A DNA stretch of 64,000 nt from positions 82,255,147 through 82,319,146 of the forward strand of contig OZ020589.1 in NCBI GenBank assembly GCA_963971535.1, written 5' to 3'. Source of the stretch: Notolepis coatsorum. Lineage: Eukaryota > Chordata > Actinopteri > Aulopiformes > Paralepididae. Below, one piece after another: positions 23,720-35,924 of this stretch. The position numbers and the translations under genes are program-made. Positions within the stretch are counted from its first letter, which is position 1; every line of letters starts with the position of its first letter. The notes beneath the pieces were generated by a model, which saw only the letters and a program-made list of their open reading frames with translations, was not told the origin of the DNA and did not search any database.

Positions 23720-25114
23720 TCATTGTTCGTTTAGCAGCCTGATGGCCTGGGGATAGAAGCTTCTTCTGAGTCTTTCTGTCCTCGCCTTGAGACTCCTGTA
23801 TCGCTTGCCTGACGGCAGCAGTTCAAAGAGGCAGTTGTTCGGGTGACTGGAGTCTTTAATGATTCTCTTAGCCTTGCCCTTGCAACGCTTGTAGTAAATG
23901 TTCTGGAGGGTGGGGAGCCCCCCTCCAATTGTGCGTTCGGCTGAACGTGTCACTCTTTGTAGTCTGCTTTGGTCTTGTGCAGTGCTATTCCCAAACCAGG
24001 AGGTGATGTTGCCGGTCAAGATGCTCTCTATTGTACATGAGTAGAAGTTCTTAAGGATCTTCTGGCTGACTTGGAACTTCCTTAGGCGCCTGAGGAAGTA
24101 GAGGCGTTGTCGTGCCTTCTTCACAACACTGTTAATGTGTGTGGTCCATGTCAAGTCCTCGGATATGTAGGCTCCGAGGTACTTAAAGCTGTTGACTCTC
24201 TCAACCGGTGCCCCGTCGATGCTGAGGGGGCTGTAGTCCTTGACCCCCGACCTCCTGAAGTCCACAATCATCTCCTTTGTTTTGCTGACGTTCAGGGAGA
24301 GGCTGTTTTCCTGGCACCATCCCGCCAGGACCTTGACCTCTTCCAGGTAGGCCCTCTCGTCGTTGGCAGAGATCAGGCCCACCACCACTGTGTCGTCAGC
24401 AAATTTGACGATTGTATTGCTACTCCGCTGAGCCACACAGTCGTGTGTGTACAGGGAGTAGAGGAGGGGACTCAGAACACAGCCCTGGGGGGCCCCTATG
24501 TTGAGGGTGATGGATGAGGAGGTGCAGTTGCCTGCTCTCACCACCTGGGGTCTGCCAGTCAGGAAGTCCAAGACCCACTGGCAGAGGTCATAACCCAAGC
24601 CCAGGTCCCTGAGCTTGGCTATGAGTATGGAGGGGACTATGGTATTGAATGCCGAGCTGTAGTCGATGAATAGCATTCTCACATAGTTCCCCTGCCTCTT
24701 GTCCAGGTGTGATGCTGCTGTGTGCAGCACATGGGATATGGCGTCCTCCGTGGACCTGTTGGGGCGGTATGCAAATTGCAGGGGGTCCATGTTGATGGGG
24801 AGGGAGGAGCAGATGTAGCCCTTTACTAGCTTCTCGAAGCACTTCATGGCTATGGAGGTGAGAGCTACAGGGCGGTAGTCGTTGAGGCAAGCAGGCTTGG
24901 ATTTTTTGGGTACAGGGATAATAGTGGACTTCTTCAGGCAGGTGGGGATGACAGCCTGTTCTAAGGACAGGTTAAATATGTCAGTGAATACTGGGGCCAG
25001 TTGGTCGGCACAGACTTTTAGGACGCGGCCGGGGATGCCGTCTGGACCTGCTGCCTTCCTGATATTCACTTTTTTAAAGGTCCGCCTCACCTCATGCTCT
25101 GTTACCCTGAACAC
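23720..25114 (-). pseudogene. Rex1-like LINE reverse transcriptase frame
   Basis: 464 codons. Motifs in order: [17 protein letters not shown] (about 16), [20 protein letters not shown] (about 77), [15 protein letters not shown] (about 110), [14 protein letters not shown] (about 148), [19 protein letters not shown] (about 205), catalytic FADDTVVVG (about 238), [15 protein letters not shown] (about 272), then the C-terminal [20 protein letters not shown] and [14 protein letters not shown]. All catalytic residues are present. It differs from copy D by one residue over the 320 they share. Stop and 3' UTR are normal. Confidence 0.9.
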
Positions 25115-26700
25115 TGCGCCTCCATCAGCAGCCGACCCCCCCCCCCAATTGCCGAGGCTTGTGAGCTGGTGTTGTTATTACCAGCATCAAACCTCGCATA
25201 GAAGGTATTGAGGTCATTTGCTAAGGAGATGTCACTGTTCAGTTTGAGGGAGGCGCCTTTGTAGTCTGTCATCGTTTTGAGCCCCTGCCACATAGCTCTA
25301 GAGTCAGCTTGTTCAAACTGGAGTTCAATTTTATCCCTGTAGCGTCGTTTGGCCTCTGACACAGTCCTCCTTACGTTGTATCGCGCCACCTTGTGGTCAT
25401 TCATGTTGCCTGCCTCTAGGCCGTCGTTGTATGCTTTGGTGCGCTCTCTCAGAGCTTCACGGACGGATTTGTCTACCCAGGGTTTTTGATTTGGGTAAAC
25501 TTTCATTTTGGTAGTGGGGATTGTTTCTTTCACCCTAGTACAAACATAGTCCAGCACTGTCTCCGTGTAGGCATTAATGTTATCTGTGTCGCGGAACACA
25601 TTCCAGTCTGTGTTGTGAAACACTGACCGGATCGTATCCTCTGACGTCACATCCCATTTCTGCACCTCTCGCGAGACTACGGGAGTACTTTTAATTCTCT
25701 GTCTGTACTTCGGTGTAAGAAAAATTGATGCGTGATCTGACTTACCGAAGCCACTATCAGAATGAGCCTTGTAGCCACCTTTAAATTGCGTGTAACAGTG
25801 ATCTAGGATGTTACCGCCTCTGGTGTTGCAAGTCACATGCTGATAGAAGTCGGGCAATACCTTTCTCAGATTGGCGCTATTGAAATCTCCCAGAACTAAA
25901 ATGGCGGCGTTAACATTCGCCTCTTGGATTCTATTTACCTCGTCGTGTAGTCTGGAGAGCGCAACCTTGTTGCTGGCTTCAGCTTGCGGTGGAATATACA
26001 CTCCGACCAGGACGATCGCCGTTAACTCCCTCGGGAGGAAGAAAGGACGACACTTGATGGTTATATATTCCAGTTCTGGGGAGCAGTGGTTGGATAGTTC
26101 CTTCACGTTAGTTGGGTCACTCCAATTTTTGTTCAACATGAAGGCAATACCTCCTCCACGTTGTTTACCGGATTCTGCTGTTCTATCCTTGCGGTGAATG
26201 AAGAAATGATCGGCCGGTTGGATGGCGTGGTCTGGGACTTCTGGCGCCAGCCACGTCTCGATGAAGCAGAGAACGTTACAGTCCCTAACGTCTCTCTGGA
26301 ATTGAATCCTTGCTCGGATGTCGTCTAGTTTATTGTCTATTGATTGTACATTGGCTAGCAATATACTGGGTAGTGGTGTCCTGTGCCGCCTGGTTCTCAG
26401 CCTGTTACGGACTCCAGCTCTCTTTCCTCGCCGTCTGGGTCCTTTGTCCCTGGGGGCGAGATCCGGTCCTGATGTCCTCAAGATCTCAACGGGCCATTGT
26501 TGCGGTTCAGAGAGCTGATCCAGAGAGTAATCCAGTCGGTAAGTTTCCCGTAATCCAATGTCTATAAGTGACTGACGGTCATACACATTAAATGCACCTA
26601 CTGTTGGTACAGACAAAACTCTTAAAACTATAAATATTAACAAAAGTATGCACAGTCTCGACGGAGCGCACAGACAGGCGGCCGGACGTAGCGGCGCCAT
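25102..26700 (-). pseudogene. Rex1-like LINE endonuclease frame
   Basis: Starts at the ATG in AAGATGGCGCC (26700 downward), about 532 residues. A hydrophobic stretch (CILLLIFIVLRVL) near residues 17-30 is followed by YDRQSLIDIG, as in the L2. Endonuclease motifs: LANVQSIDNKLDDI (about 113), FIETWL (about 147), LVLGDFNSANL (about 266), KSDHASIFLT (about 322). The upstream in-frame ATG at 26745 lies in L2 sequence and is not native. The end, after AIGGGG, is out of frame: the run of C at about 25133-25146 (G on the minus strand) is one base off the reverse transcriptase frame. A sequencing slip there cannot be excluded. Confidence 0.87.
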
Positions 26701-26710
26701 CTTGTTTTCT

Positions 26711-27039
26711 ATTCCCTGGCCTTCAATAAACCCTGATTCTCCCACACCCTAACTCACACATTCCCATGTAATTTTATCCTGCCCCCTCCCTCTTGTATCT
26801 CTTCTTATGCTCCTCTGTCCCCTGTGTGCTACTGTACTTTGTGTTCCCCTATTTGTGTGTTGTCCTACTGTCCTACTCTCTGAATGTACTGTCTTGTCCT
26901 GCTGTGCCTTTTTGTATTTTTGTATTTTTTTGTATTTTATATTAGGACATTGATTTTAAGCTTTGACTGTACAGCACTTTGGTTGGCTCTTGTGCTTTTA
27001 AACGTGCTATATAAATAAATTACCTTACCTTACCTTACC
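26711..27039 (+). mobile_element. L2 LINE 3' end resumed after the nested LINE
   Basis: TATTCCCTGGCCTTCAATAA continues the L2 ORF (SLAFN), then a short UTR with TGCTATATAAATAAATTACC and three TTACC repeats follows. The join shows that the Rex1-like LINE inserted into an existing L2. Confidence 0.85.
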
Positions 27040-27144
27040 AGAGATACAGAGTGGACATGATGGTTGTGTCAGTTTAACAATGAGACATGGAAAACTATAT
27101 AATTATAAACATTATTGGAACTGGGCGGTATACCCTAACATAAA

Positions 27145-27500
27145 CATAAAAAACATGGGGAATAAAACATAGATAAATAGTGCAATGTCAATAACAAAGA
27201 AATAGTACAGTATAATAGTGTAAATTCAGTCAAATGCTTTGGTAAAGAAATACATTTGCAATTTAAATGACACTAGTCCCCATACTGACCCTAACCCTAA
27301 CTCTAACCATAATTTAAGAAATGGTTAAAATCCTGAAAATGAATAAATATTCGATATGTATGGTGAGGACTGAAGTTAATAATGATATTCATGAAAGAAA
27401 ATTGGAACAATACATGAAAAATATATGTTTTACTGAGATCGCAGTTTCGGTCACTAGGGAGACAGGTAGTGGCTTTTTTGAAGGTTGTCTCGAGGGTTAA
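27145..27500 (-). repeat. Unnamed interspersed repeat R, copy 1
   Basis: 27145-27290 matches 36505-36650 in inverted orientation. 27307-27500 matches 34630-34679 plus 35493-35620 directly, the latter interrupted by a solo LTR. A CCCTAA stretch (27290-27305) lies between the halves. No coding potential recognised. The family is unknown to me. Confidence 0.6.
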
Positions 27501-27614
27501 CCCTCCAGTCACCCTTGTCGCAATTCTCATCAAATAGCCTTTGTAACACTAACGTGTGTTTGTATATAGCGTTGCCTATGTTTTATGTATATGCCAGGAA
27601 AGTAGCTCAGTATT

Positions 27615-28015
27615 GTAATGGGAAATATTAAAGGACAAAACGATGAGCCGTTTACATTAATCATTCTGAGTCATTATTAATAATAGAAAGGTTTATTTCA
27701 CCGTCGCCACAATCAAAGTTCAGTTTACAGCCAGATACAACATGTTCACACAGTAGCATCTGGCCATAAAATGACGAAGAGCTCTGGTCAGACGTAAATT
27801 AAATACACAGTTGTCAGACGTAACATAATACATCAGATATCATGATGAAAACAAACAAAAATGGTTCCCAGTCACTGGAAGCAACAACAACCTTGCTATG
27901 GCTGGGGATATGTTGGTACATTGGATTCTCTTAAAGAGACACACACAGATTACATAGCTGGTCAGAGTGAACCAGTCATGCTGTCTATAATGACATGATA
28001 ATATATTCCACGACA
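27615..28015 (-). repeat. 3' LTR of the LARD-like element
   Basis: Matches 33869-34270 with about 11 differences. The adjacent 28016-28027 is the minus-strand purine tract. Confidence 0.85.
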
Positions 28016-28027
28016 ACTCCCCCCTTT

Positions 28028-29039
28028 GATAATTAATCACAAATGATTATCACATCATAATGACAACCAAAAATATTATCATTAATAACTCTATTACATT
28101 AAAAACTATTTTTATTATCTAAAAACAAAACCGTTCGTGTCTCTTTGCAAATGTCCAGACGGTGGTCGAAGGACTCAAGAGTACAGTGTCCAGTCTCTGG
28201 TTTTGTCAAGGCCGGAGCAGCTGCACCATACCCCGCTAACCACAAAGCTGGAAAATAGAATCACAACAAAACCAGGAGAGTATTTTGCAGAAACAATAAC
28301 AATTCCCCCTCGCAGAGGAAAGGCTCAAGGCTGCTACTCCCTCAGAGCAGAGAGAGGGCACAAACCAAAACAAACTTGAAAACACATGACCACACCGTTT
28401 CTCTGCTATGAGTGTTTGGAATTGTTTGGAACGCAGTGTTCCCAAAACAAACTTCAGGGTGAGAAGAGAAAAAAAAATTATAAAAAAATTACCTATTGCA
28501 CCTTTAAAAGTTTTGAAGGTTTGCAGGATTCCAAATTTAGTTTGAATGACTAATATTAATACATTTTCTCTTATGAGACAACTGCAGGAAAAACACCCTA
28601 CAAAAAATGAAACATAATCTCACACTTTGACCAACACAAAACAAAAATATTCCAATAACCTCAATACAATTAGCTAAATCTTCATTCTGAACAAAGTTAA
28701 GTACTTTATTACCTAATATTTCTGAGAGGAATACTGTAATGTTGTAGTGTGTAGCTCAAACTTGCCTCATTTGATCATTTTGAAGAATCTCGGAGTGGTC
28801 TTTCCTCCTCCTCCCGTCCGACCCAAAACACCCCCGTCTGATGGGTCTCTCACTCAGGTCCCCGGTTCGTTCCACTGATGGAACAGGCCTGCTGGAAACT
28901 GTCTCATAGATCTTTGTCTTCGGCTGATGTTCAAGGAGTCTCGGTCAAAAGCCTGCTGGAAACTGTCTCTTGTTAGATCTTTATCTCTGGACCAGTGATA
29001 CTATCAGGCTGGGGTCAGCTGTCGGTTGATGGTCTCAGC
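28028..29039. other. LARD-like interior, left part
   Basis: About 1 kb with no recognised coding sequence. CTGCTGGAAACTGTCTC occurs twice (28889 and 28950 regions), a short tandem-like repetition. Confidence 0.5.
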
Positions 29040-29174
29040 TAGGGCTGCAACTAATGACTAATTTGGTAGTCGACTAATCTGCCGATAATTTTTTCGATTA
29101 GTCGACTAATCGAAAACCAATGTAAACAACAACAACAACAAAAAAAAATGATTTTTTTTTTTTTTTTTTTATAA

Positions 29175-29330
<156 letters not shown>

Positions 29331-29547
29331 TGATGATCCCATAGCAAATTAAAATAATGACTCATGAAACATTTGAATTTGGATCTTTAAGCTACTTTAA
29401 ATGAAAATGTATTTGAAGAACAATACAGCAATCACTCATAACAAGATAAATAAATTAAATAATACAAATTAAAGTGGAAGTGTACTTTAAATAACTTTTG
29501 TTTGCTGTGTGTGAGAGGAGTCCGTGTGTGTGTGTGTGTATGTGTGT

Positions 29548-29930
29548 GTGTCTTACTCTGATCGCTGTGTGAGTGAGAGGAGTGTGTGTACTGTGTAATT
29601 TGTGTGTGTGTCTTACTCTGATCGCTGTGTGAGTGAGAGGTGTGTACTGTGTAATTTGTGTATGTGTGTGTGTCTTACTCTGATCGCTGTGTGTGAGTGA
29701 GAGGAGTGTGAATGTGTGTGTGTCTTACTCTGATCGCTGTGTGTGAGAGAGAGGAGTGTGAATGTGTGTGTGTCTTACTCTGATCGCTGTGTGTGAGTGA
29801 GAGGAGTGTGTATGTGTGTGTGTCTTACTCTGATCGCTGTGTGTGAGTGAGAGGAGTGTGTATGTGTGTGTCTTACTCTGATCGCTGTGTGTGAGTGAGA
29901 GGAGTGCGTGTGTAATGTATTGTGTGTCTA
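29548..29930. repeat. 45-60-bp minisatellite, seven units
   Basis: The core CTTACTCTGATCGCTGTGTG recurs near 29552, 29612, 29675, 29724, 29774, 29823 and 29872, with variable GT-rich spacers. It lies in the loop of hAT-2. Confidence 0.85.
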
Positions 29931-30181
29931 GTCTGATCATCATCTCCTGCAGGGGAACAATGTTTTCAATGTCCAAAATTTGCTATGGGATCATCATGTT
30001 ATGATGTTGTCTGGAACCCTGAGAAGCCACTCTCACAAAGATAGGTAGTGCACAAAAAAAAAAATTAATTAAGTTTTTTTTTTTTTTTTTTTTTTTGATG
30101 ACTAATCGACGCAACAATTTCTCGTCAACGATTTTTTATAATCGACGTCGTCGATTATGTCGACTAATCGTTGCAGCCCTA

Positions 30182-30669
<488 letters not shown>

Positions 30670-31350
30670 CAGTGGCGTCCTTTCAGTAAAAGGCAAGGTA
30701 TGGCGAGGAAGGGGGGGGGGATTTTCTTTGTCAAATCAGTTGTGCAATAGTCACTTTTGGTGAGTTGTTTCTATACAATTCAGTTATATGACATTTAGGT
30801 ATGACACAGGACTACACAAACATTTTTAGTATAGAAATGTGTCAACAGACTAAAGCAGGGAACCACAATATTTTGCATACGAATTATGCAGAAGGTAATA
30901 TCATAACTGTCTATTACTTTTCTTGCAATTGAGCCAATTTTCCTTAGGTACGGTTTTGAGGTGTGTTCAACAGAATGTAGTATCAAAAACACATTCACAA
31001 AAAGTATGGGTTACTGAATGCTGAACTGCACTATTATAATCACTAAGCCAGACCTTACCTGTGTCCCTGTATCACTTGTCTCTGCTGCCCTTTGATAAAA
31101 AAAATTCCCTATGTCCATTTTCCCTTTTTTTTGGGCATATTTCAGTTAGTCACAGTAAAAGTCACCTAGTAAAAGTGAGATAATTGACAATATCAAAACA
31201 TGCTAGGGCTGTACCGAATAATTCGAAGCTTTGTTCATAATGTTGACATTCGAATTCTAAATCAACATAATTTTTTTTTTTTTTTTTTACATTTTTATTT
31301 GCCAAGGTATGGCGAGTGCCATACCTTGCCATACCAAATGGACGCCCCTG
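30670..31350. mobile_element. hAT-like element hAT-3
   Basis: 681 bp with ends CAGTGGCGTCC and GGACGCCCCTG and the perfect 8-bp duplication CTCCTCAG (30662-30669 and 31351-31358). Both subterminal regions contain CAAGGTATGGCGA-like sequence. There is no transposase. Near 31204 TAGGGCTGTACCGAATAATT looks like one end of another hAT family; its partner end was not found. Confidence 0.88.
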
Positions 31351-31358
31351 CTCCTCAG

Positions 31359-33868
31359 CCACGCTTAAAAAAAGAAAAATTGTAAACACTTTTCTTTCAT
31401 CCAAATCATTATCATAGTGTTTACAGTGCAATACAATTTTTCTGAATCACTGTTCAACAGTTCAAAGTCGTCTTAACCTCTGTCCTGTATCACAGTCCAA
31501 AAAATAAATAAAAAAAACATGACCACTGCAGAGCACATAGTAATATATGTAGCAGGGTGGATTATCCCTGCTTTATGGGAGTAGTTGTGCACGGCCACCT
31601 GGTAGCGAGAATGCAGCAGAGCTGAGTCCAGCTGGATCCCCGACTGTAGGCCAGGAATGTTGAAGTGGAGGTCAAGCAGCAGGAGTGGATGGGGCCTAGG
31701 ATTCACTGACCTAGGGATGGTACTCTGGTCCTTCTTGCTTCCAGGGCGATCAGCAGTAGCTCCCCACACACCCACACTTCCCCCAATACATCCTGAGCCC
31801 TCCCACACCTGATGGCAGTAAGATGGATGATATATTCTCTCCCCAAAGCAGTACTCTTCCTTAATGATGAGTGGAGACCTTTCACAATAAACTATAGGCA
31901 GGGGGTGGGGAAAGGGTTAAACAATAATGAGCATTACCCAGAGAGAAAAGGGTTAGACGAAATGCACATTAAAGATACGCACACAGTGATTCCATTTACG
32001 TCTCCTTTACTGGAAGTCTAGTTCAATATACAAATGATTTACTCAAATAGGGAAGTTAGTCCCACACTGGGCACCTAGTGCTCTCGCTCTACAATACACA
32101 TGGAGGGAAGCTATTCCCACACTGGGCACCTAGTGCGTCCGCTCTACAATACACATGGAGGGAAGCTATTCCAACACTGGGCACCTAGTGATCTCACTCT
32201 ATATTACAGACACAGTAAGAACCTATTCCCTTTAAGGGTTATCTACTGTTCCGCTTCGCGGTAGGTGAGCACAAGGTAAAGAGTCAAGGAGTTCAATGGG
32301 ATTTTTATAAAGAACCACACATTATTATTACACTCAAAAGAAATTAACAGTGGGCCCACATTAGCAAATAAAAGTCCTAGCTAAAGCCGGCTTTTTCCCC
32401 AAAACAATAAATGGTTGGGGCGCCCCTAGACACTGCTGCCAGCGTTCGTTCAAAGCACCGTTTATCTTCGCCCTTAGAGAGCCTGCGCCACACAGTGAAT
32501 TGTCTACCGATAACGTTTCAGCACTCGGAGCGCCGCTGTACTTATCCAAGATGGCGGGCCTACTCTCACCACCACTCTTCCGGGTGTTTAGATGGCCGTC
32601 GGGAGATCCCGCGATAACAGGCAGCGGGGCAGGGTAGACGCTGGGGCAGGTGAACTGCTGGGGCAACGGCTTGGAGGGGCTGGAGGAGCGTGCAGTGTAG
32701 TGGCGTCCTCTGCTGGGCTGAAGAGGTGGGCCGACACGCGGGCTAAACTGTGGTGCTAGCCTAAACAAAGCTAAGCTATGGGTCGTGGTGAACCCCCCTG
32801 CTATGACGCCTATACACAGCTAACGCAAGGTGGACAATATCTACCACCTGGTCTTCGGCGATGCTCGCCTGTTGGTTCATTTACAGTGTCTCTGGCACAT
32901 TAACCAAACGCTAAGCTACCGCATACTTCTAGGATAACCCGTTGTGTAACTGAGTTTATCTGGCGCATTAAACAAACGCTAAGCTACCGCATACTTCTAG
33001 GATAACCTGTTTTGTTGAATCTGAAGCTGAATCTCCGGAGCTCCCGTTCCGTGTCATTCTCCCTCCGTGGAAAACGCTGAAGAGGAAGCCCCTCCCTCGA
33101 CACCGCGCTCTGAGCCTGTACTTCTTCACCTGTGCCTCCCTGCCCAGCGTAACCACCAGCACCCCTGGCGGCACCTGTATCCTGTCCCAATATGAAGCGT
33201 CAATGTTAGGATAGGGAGAATCAAAGAGCACAGCAAGTTAAGTGTCAGTGTCGGGTAGGGATGATCAAGAGCGGTCAGCCGGTTACACAACGTCCTCGTG
33301 AACACAGGGAATGCAAAAGATTACCGTTAGACACCTTGAATAATAGTCATACATTTTCGGGTGTCTACATATACATAAAATAAATAGCTCTGACAGGCAC
33401 CATGTTCTATCTCAGACCTCTAATTTAAAATTTAAAAACAAAAATGTTTTAAACAGAAATCAGAATGTCAACAGCTCACAGAGTGTTCCTTATCACGCAT
33501 CCCCAAGGTCCATGCCGGAGGCGACAGCCAAGCGGACGGCGCAGCCGGTTCTCTCCCCTCCGTGTCCTGCACGGAGGAGCCTCGAGACAGGGTAGCACTC
33601 CCCCGGAATCCCAGGATTCACCCTTTCTGCAGAGTCCGTTTGGCGGCCGACCTCGACACCCATCGGTTTAAAAAATTTATAAAAAATCTCTCGTTGCCAT
33701 CTGCTATGGGAACGCCACCTCATCTCCCTCACCCCCTCACCCCGTCCCGACTCGGCATCCGTGAAACCGCCACAGTCCAGGGGAGAGAAGGGGGGAGACA
33801 AACTAACGCACCCACCAACAGAATGGCCCGCTAGTTAAAAAATCCCACAAACATCTCTCATCGCCATC
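31359..33868. other. LARD-like interior, right part, with tandem repeats
   Basis: 2.5 kb with no recognised protein. Three tandem units of about 59 bases (ACACTGGGCACCTAGTG core) lie at about 32050-32215. A 65-base direct repeat (CGCTAAGCTACCGCATACTT core) occurs near 32909 and 32974. CpG-rich sequence covers 32420-33200. CATCTGCTATGGGA near 33699 resembles the LTR start at 33869. Frames here look random. Confidence 0.55.
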
Positions 33869-34270
33869 TGTAATGGGAAATATTAAAGGACAAAACGATG
33901 AGCCGTTTACATGAATCATTCTGAGTCATCATTAATAATAGAAAGGTTTATTTCACCGTGGCCACAATGAAAGTTCAGTTTACAGTCAGAGACAACATGT
34001 TCACACAGTAGCATCTGGCCATAAAATGACGAAGAGCTCTGGTCAGACGTAAATTAAATACACAGTTGTCAGACGTAACATAATACATCAGATATGATGA
34101 TGAAAACAAACAAAAATGGTTCCCAGTCACTGGAAGCAACAACAACCTTGCTATGGCTGGGGAGATGTTGGTACATTGGATTCTCTTAAAGAGACACACA
34201 CACATTTCATAGCTGGTCAGAGTGAACCAGTCAAGCTGTCTATAATGACATGATAATATATTCCACGACA
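33869..34270 (-). repeat. 5' LTR of the LARD-like element
   Basis: Partner of 27615-28015, followed by GTAT at 34271-34274. I could not assign the adjacent sequence to a tRNA primer site. Confidence 0.85.
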
Positions 34271-34513
34271 GTATCACATCTTTGAGTCACATTACAATAA
34301 TCCATGTTTTAATATTTTTTTCAAAAATCACTATTAAGCGTGTGGAATAAAAGTGTCACCTTCCACCCTAGTCGCAGAAATTAACAGGTTGACTCCAATG
34401 TTAAACACATTTTTTTAATACACAGCCTGTACATTTAAAATTAGAATGATTCATAAGTAACATGATAAAAGGATGGATGAGGCCTCCAAGAGGTAGTTTG
34501 TGAATTTTTTTTA

Positions 34514-34627
34514 TAGGGTTAGGGTTAGGGGGTTAGGGTTAGAGTTAGGGTTAGGGTAACCCTAACCCCCTAACCCCAACCCTAACCCTAACCCCAACCC
34601 TAACCCCAACCCTAACACTAACCCTAA
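34514..34627. repeat. Head-to-head telomere-like repeats
   Basis: TTAGGG units (with TTAGGGG and TTAGAG variants) from 34514 turn over at TTAGGGTAACCCTAA (34550-34564) into CCCTAA/CCCCAA units up to 34627. Both arms are degenerate. Confidence 0.9.
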
Positions 34628-34679
34628 TAAAAAGAAATTGTTAAAATCCTGAAAATGAATACATATTCTATATGTATGG

Positions 34680-35487
34680 TGTCATGTACAGAGGTCTAAC
34701 GACCATACAGGATAGTTAACTGGGCAGGTGGTACATGAGCAGAAACAACCCCCTCAGTAGAAAAATGCTTGTCAAAACAGTCCCGGGTAGGCAGATAGTA
34801 AACAAAGACGTTTTCAAATGGTAAATCAGGTTTTATTGTATAGTGGGGGTTTCAACCCACGGCCCTTTTCCCAAAGGGAAAAGGGGATGTTGTCGGTGGG
34901 GATTTTCAACCCCACGCACACACAAAGGGGAAAAGGTAATGGAGGACAAACAAGACATATAAATAAAGTGGCAATGGCATACAGCCTACCCACACATATA
35001 TATATATATAGTTCCACTTGAAGGGAACAATAGCAAAAGGGCAGTAAAGTATCACTCCACACTCAGTGGAAATAGGCACAAAGGCCAACAAGAGGATACT
35101 CACATCAGGTAGAGAAGTGGCACATAGACCAACAATATATATATATGAACACAACAGTGGTTAACAATGGCAACCTCACTCTTCTCTAGTCACCAGCAAT
35201 TGACTGAGAATGAGGCGCCGAGACGTGTGTGTGCTGTCAGGTATTTGGCTACCCATCCCTCTTGAGCTGATTGCCAATCAGCTGTCATTCATTAGGCAAT
35301 CAGCACTCTTCAGTAGGGATGGGCAGCACCTGACAGGGAGAGAAGAGACAGCATTAGCTCTCATGTTTACACACACACACATCATATACAAAACATAACA
35401 CATTAAATATACTAACCTGATGTTCAGAAGGTGTCATAAATACAGTAATAATGGTAATGACCAACCCACGTACCCAGGTACGTCACA
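34680..35487. mobile_element. Solo LTR, 808 bp
   Basis: Begins TGTCATGTACAG and ends GGTACGTCACA, with the 5-bp duplication TATGG at 34675-34679 and 35488-35492. It splits repeat R, whose two sides (34630-34679 and 35488-35620) are continuous at 27320-27500. TG...CA ends and a 5-bp duplication fit an LTR left after recombination. Family not identified. A fossil. Confidence 0.75.
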
Positions 35488-35620
35488 TATGGTGAGGACT
35501 GAAGTTAATAATGATATCCATGAAAAAGAATTGGAACAATACATGAAAAGGATATGTTTTACTGAGATAGCAGTTTTCGGCAAAGGGCTAAAGGTGTGAT
35601 TCTTTTAAGGTTGACTCGAG
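35488..35620 (-). repeat. Repeat R, copy 2, right part
   Basis: ATGGTGAGGACTGAAGTTAA and following sequence match 27359-27490 closely; the left part is 34630-34679. Confidence 0.7.
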
Positions 35621-35760
35621 GGGTTAAACAAAATAAATGACCTTTAAGATAATTTGGAAGTATTCAACAAAGAAACATAAAGCACCTGAAACCTAAATTT
35701 GGGTAACAGTTTTGATTATGATAATTTTCTGGAGGTTTAACTGCTGGGCTCAAATTCCCC

Positions 35761-35924
35761 TAAGGATGAATGAATGAATGAATGGAATGAATGAATGAAT
35801 GAATGAATGAATGAATGAATGAATGAATGAATGAATGAATGAATGAATGAATGAATGAATGAATGAATGAATGAGTGAAAACTTTATTTAACAGATTGCA
35901 GAATGGGTACAATACAGTACGGAT
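35761..35924 (-). mobile_element. LINE family N 3' tail, copy 2
   Basis: A (GAAT)n run followed by AACTTTATTTAACAGATTGC and GAATGGGTACAATACAGTAC, the 3' end of family N read from its tail. Only about 50 bases of LINE sequence remain, so this is a severely truncated insertion. Confidence 0.8.

Larger units (their letters stand above)
23218..26706 (-). mobile_element. Rex1/Babar-like LINE copy B, nearly full length
   Basis: A 3.49-kb minus-strand element inside the L2, with flanking TTCT at 23214-23217 and 26707-26710. Its 5' end begins AACAAGATGGCGCC, so the start codon is six bases from the end. It carries an endonuclease frame, a reverse transcriptase frame, a 3' UTR with two tandem copies of a roughly 55-base TTTAAAGTGGGTGTGTG-like unit, and a GAACTT-repeat tail. 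One frameshift in a run of G separates the frames. Copy D (49621-51094) is nearly identical, pointing to recent activity. The clade name is my best guess within the CR1 group. Confidence 0.85.
19785..27039 (+). mobile_element. Full-length L2 LINE carrying a nested LINE
   Basis: The element lies between direct repeats AGAGATACAG at 19775-19784 and 27040-27049. It has a 40-bp leader, an endonuclease frame, a reverse transcriptase frame, a 3' UTR and a tail of TTACC repeats (27016-27039). Removing the nested Rex1-like LINE (23218-26706) leaves about 3.77 kb, a normal full length. One frameshift separates the two domains, so this copy is not expected to move. Complete 5' ends with clear target duplications are uncommon for LINEs. 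Confidence 0.9.

Noticed and set aside
24107-24517. 136-codon frame opposite the Rex1-like reverse transcriptase, also at 49787-50197
   Set aside because: It is the antisense shadow of a conserved coding region. Its presence in both copies follows from their near identity.
31548-33289. Possible further LTR unit (TGTAGCAGGG to GGTTACACA)
   Set aside because: The flanking five bases differ (ATATA and ACGTC) and there is no second copy in the window.
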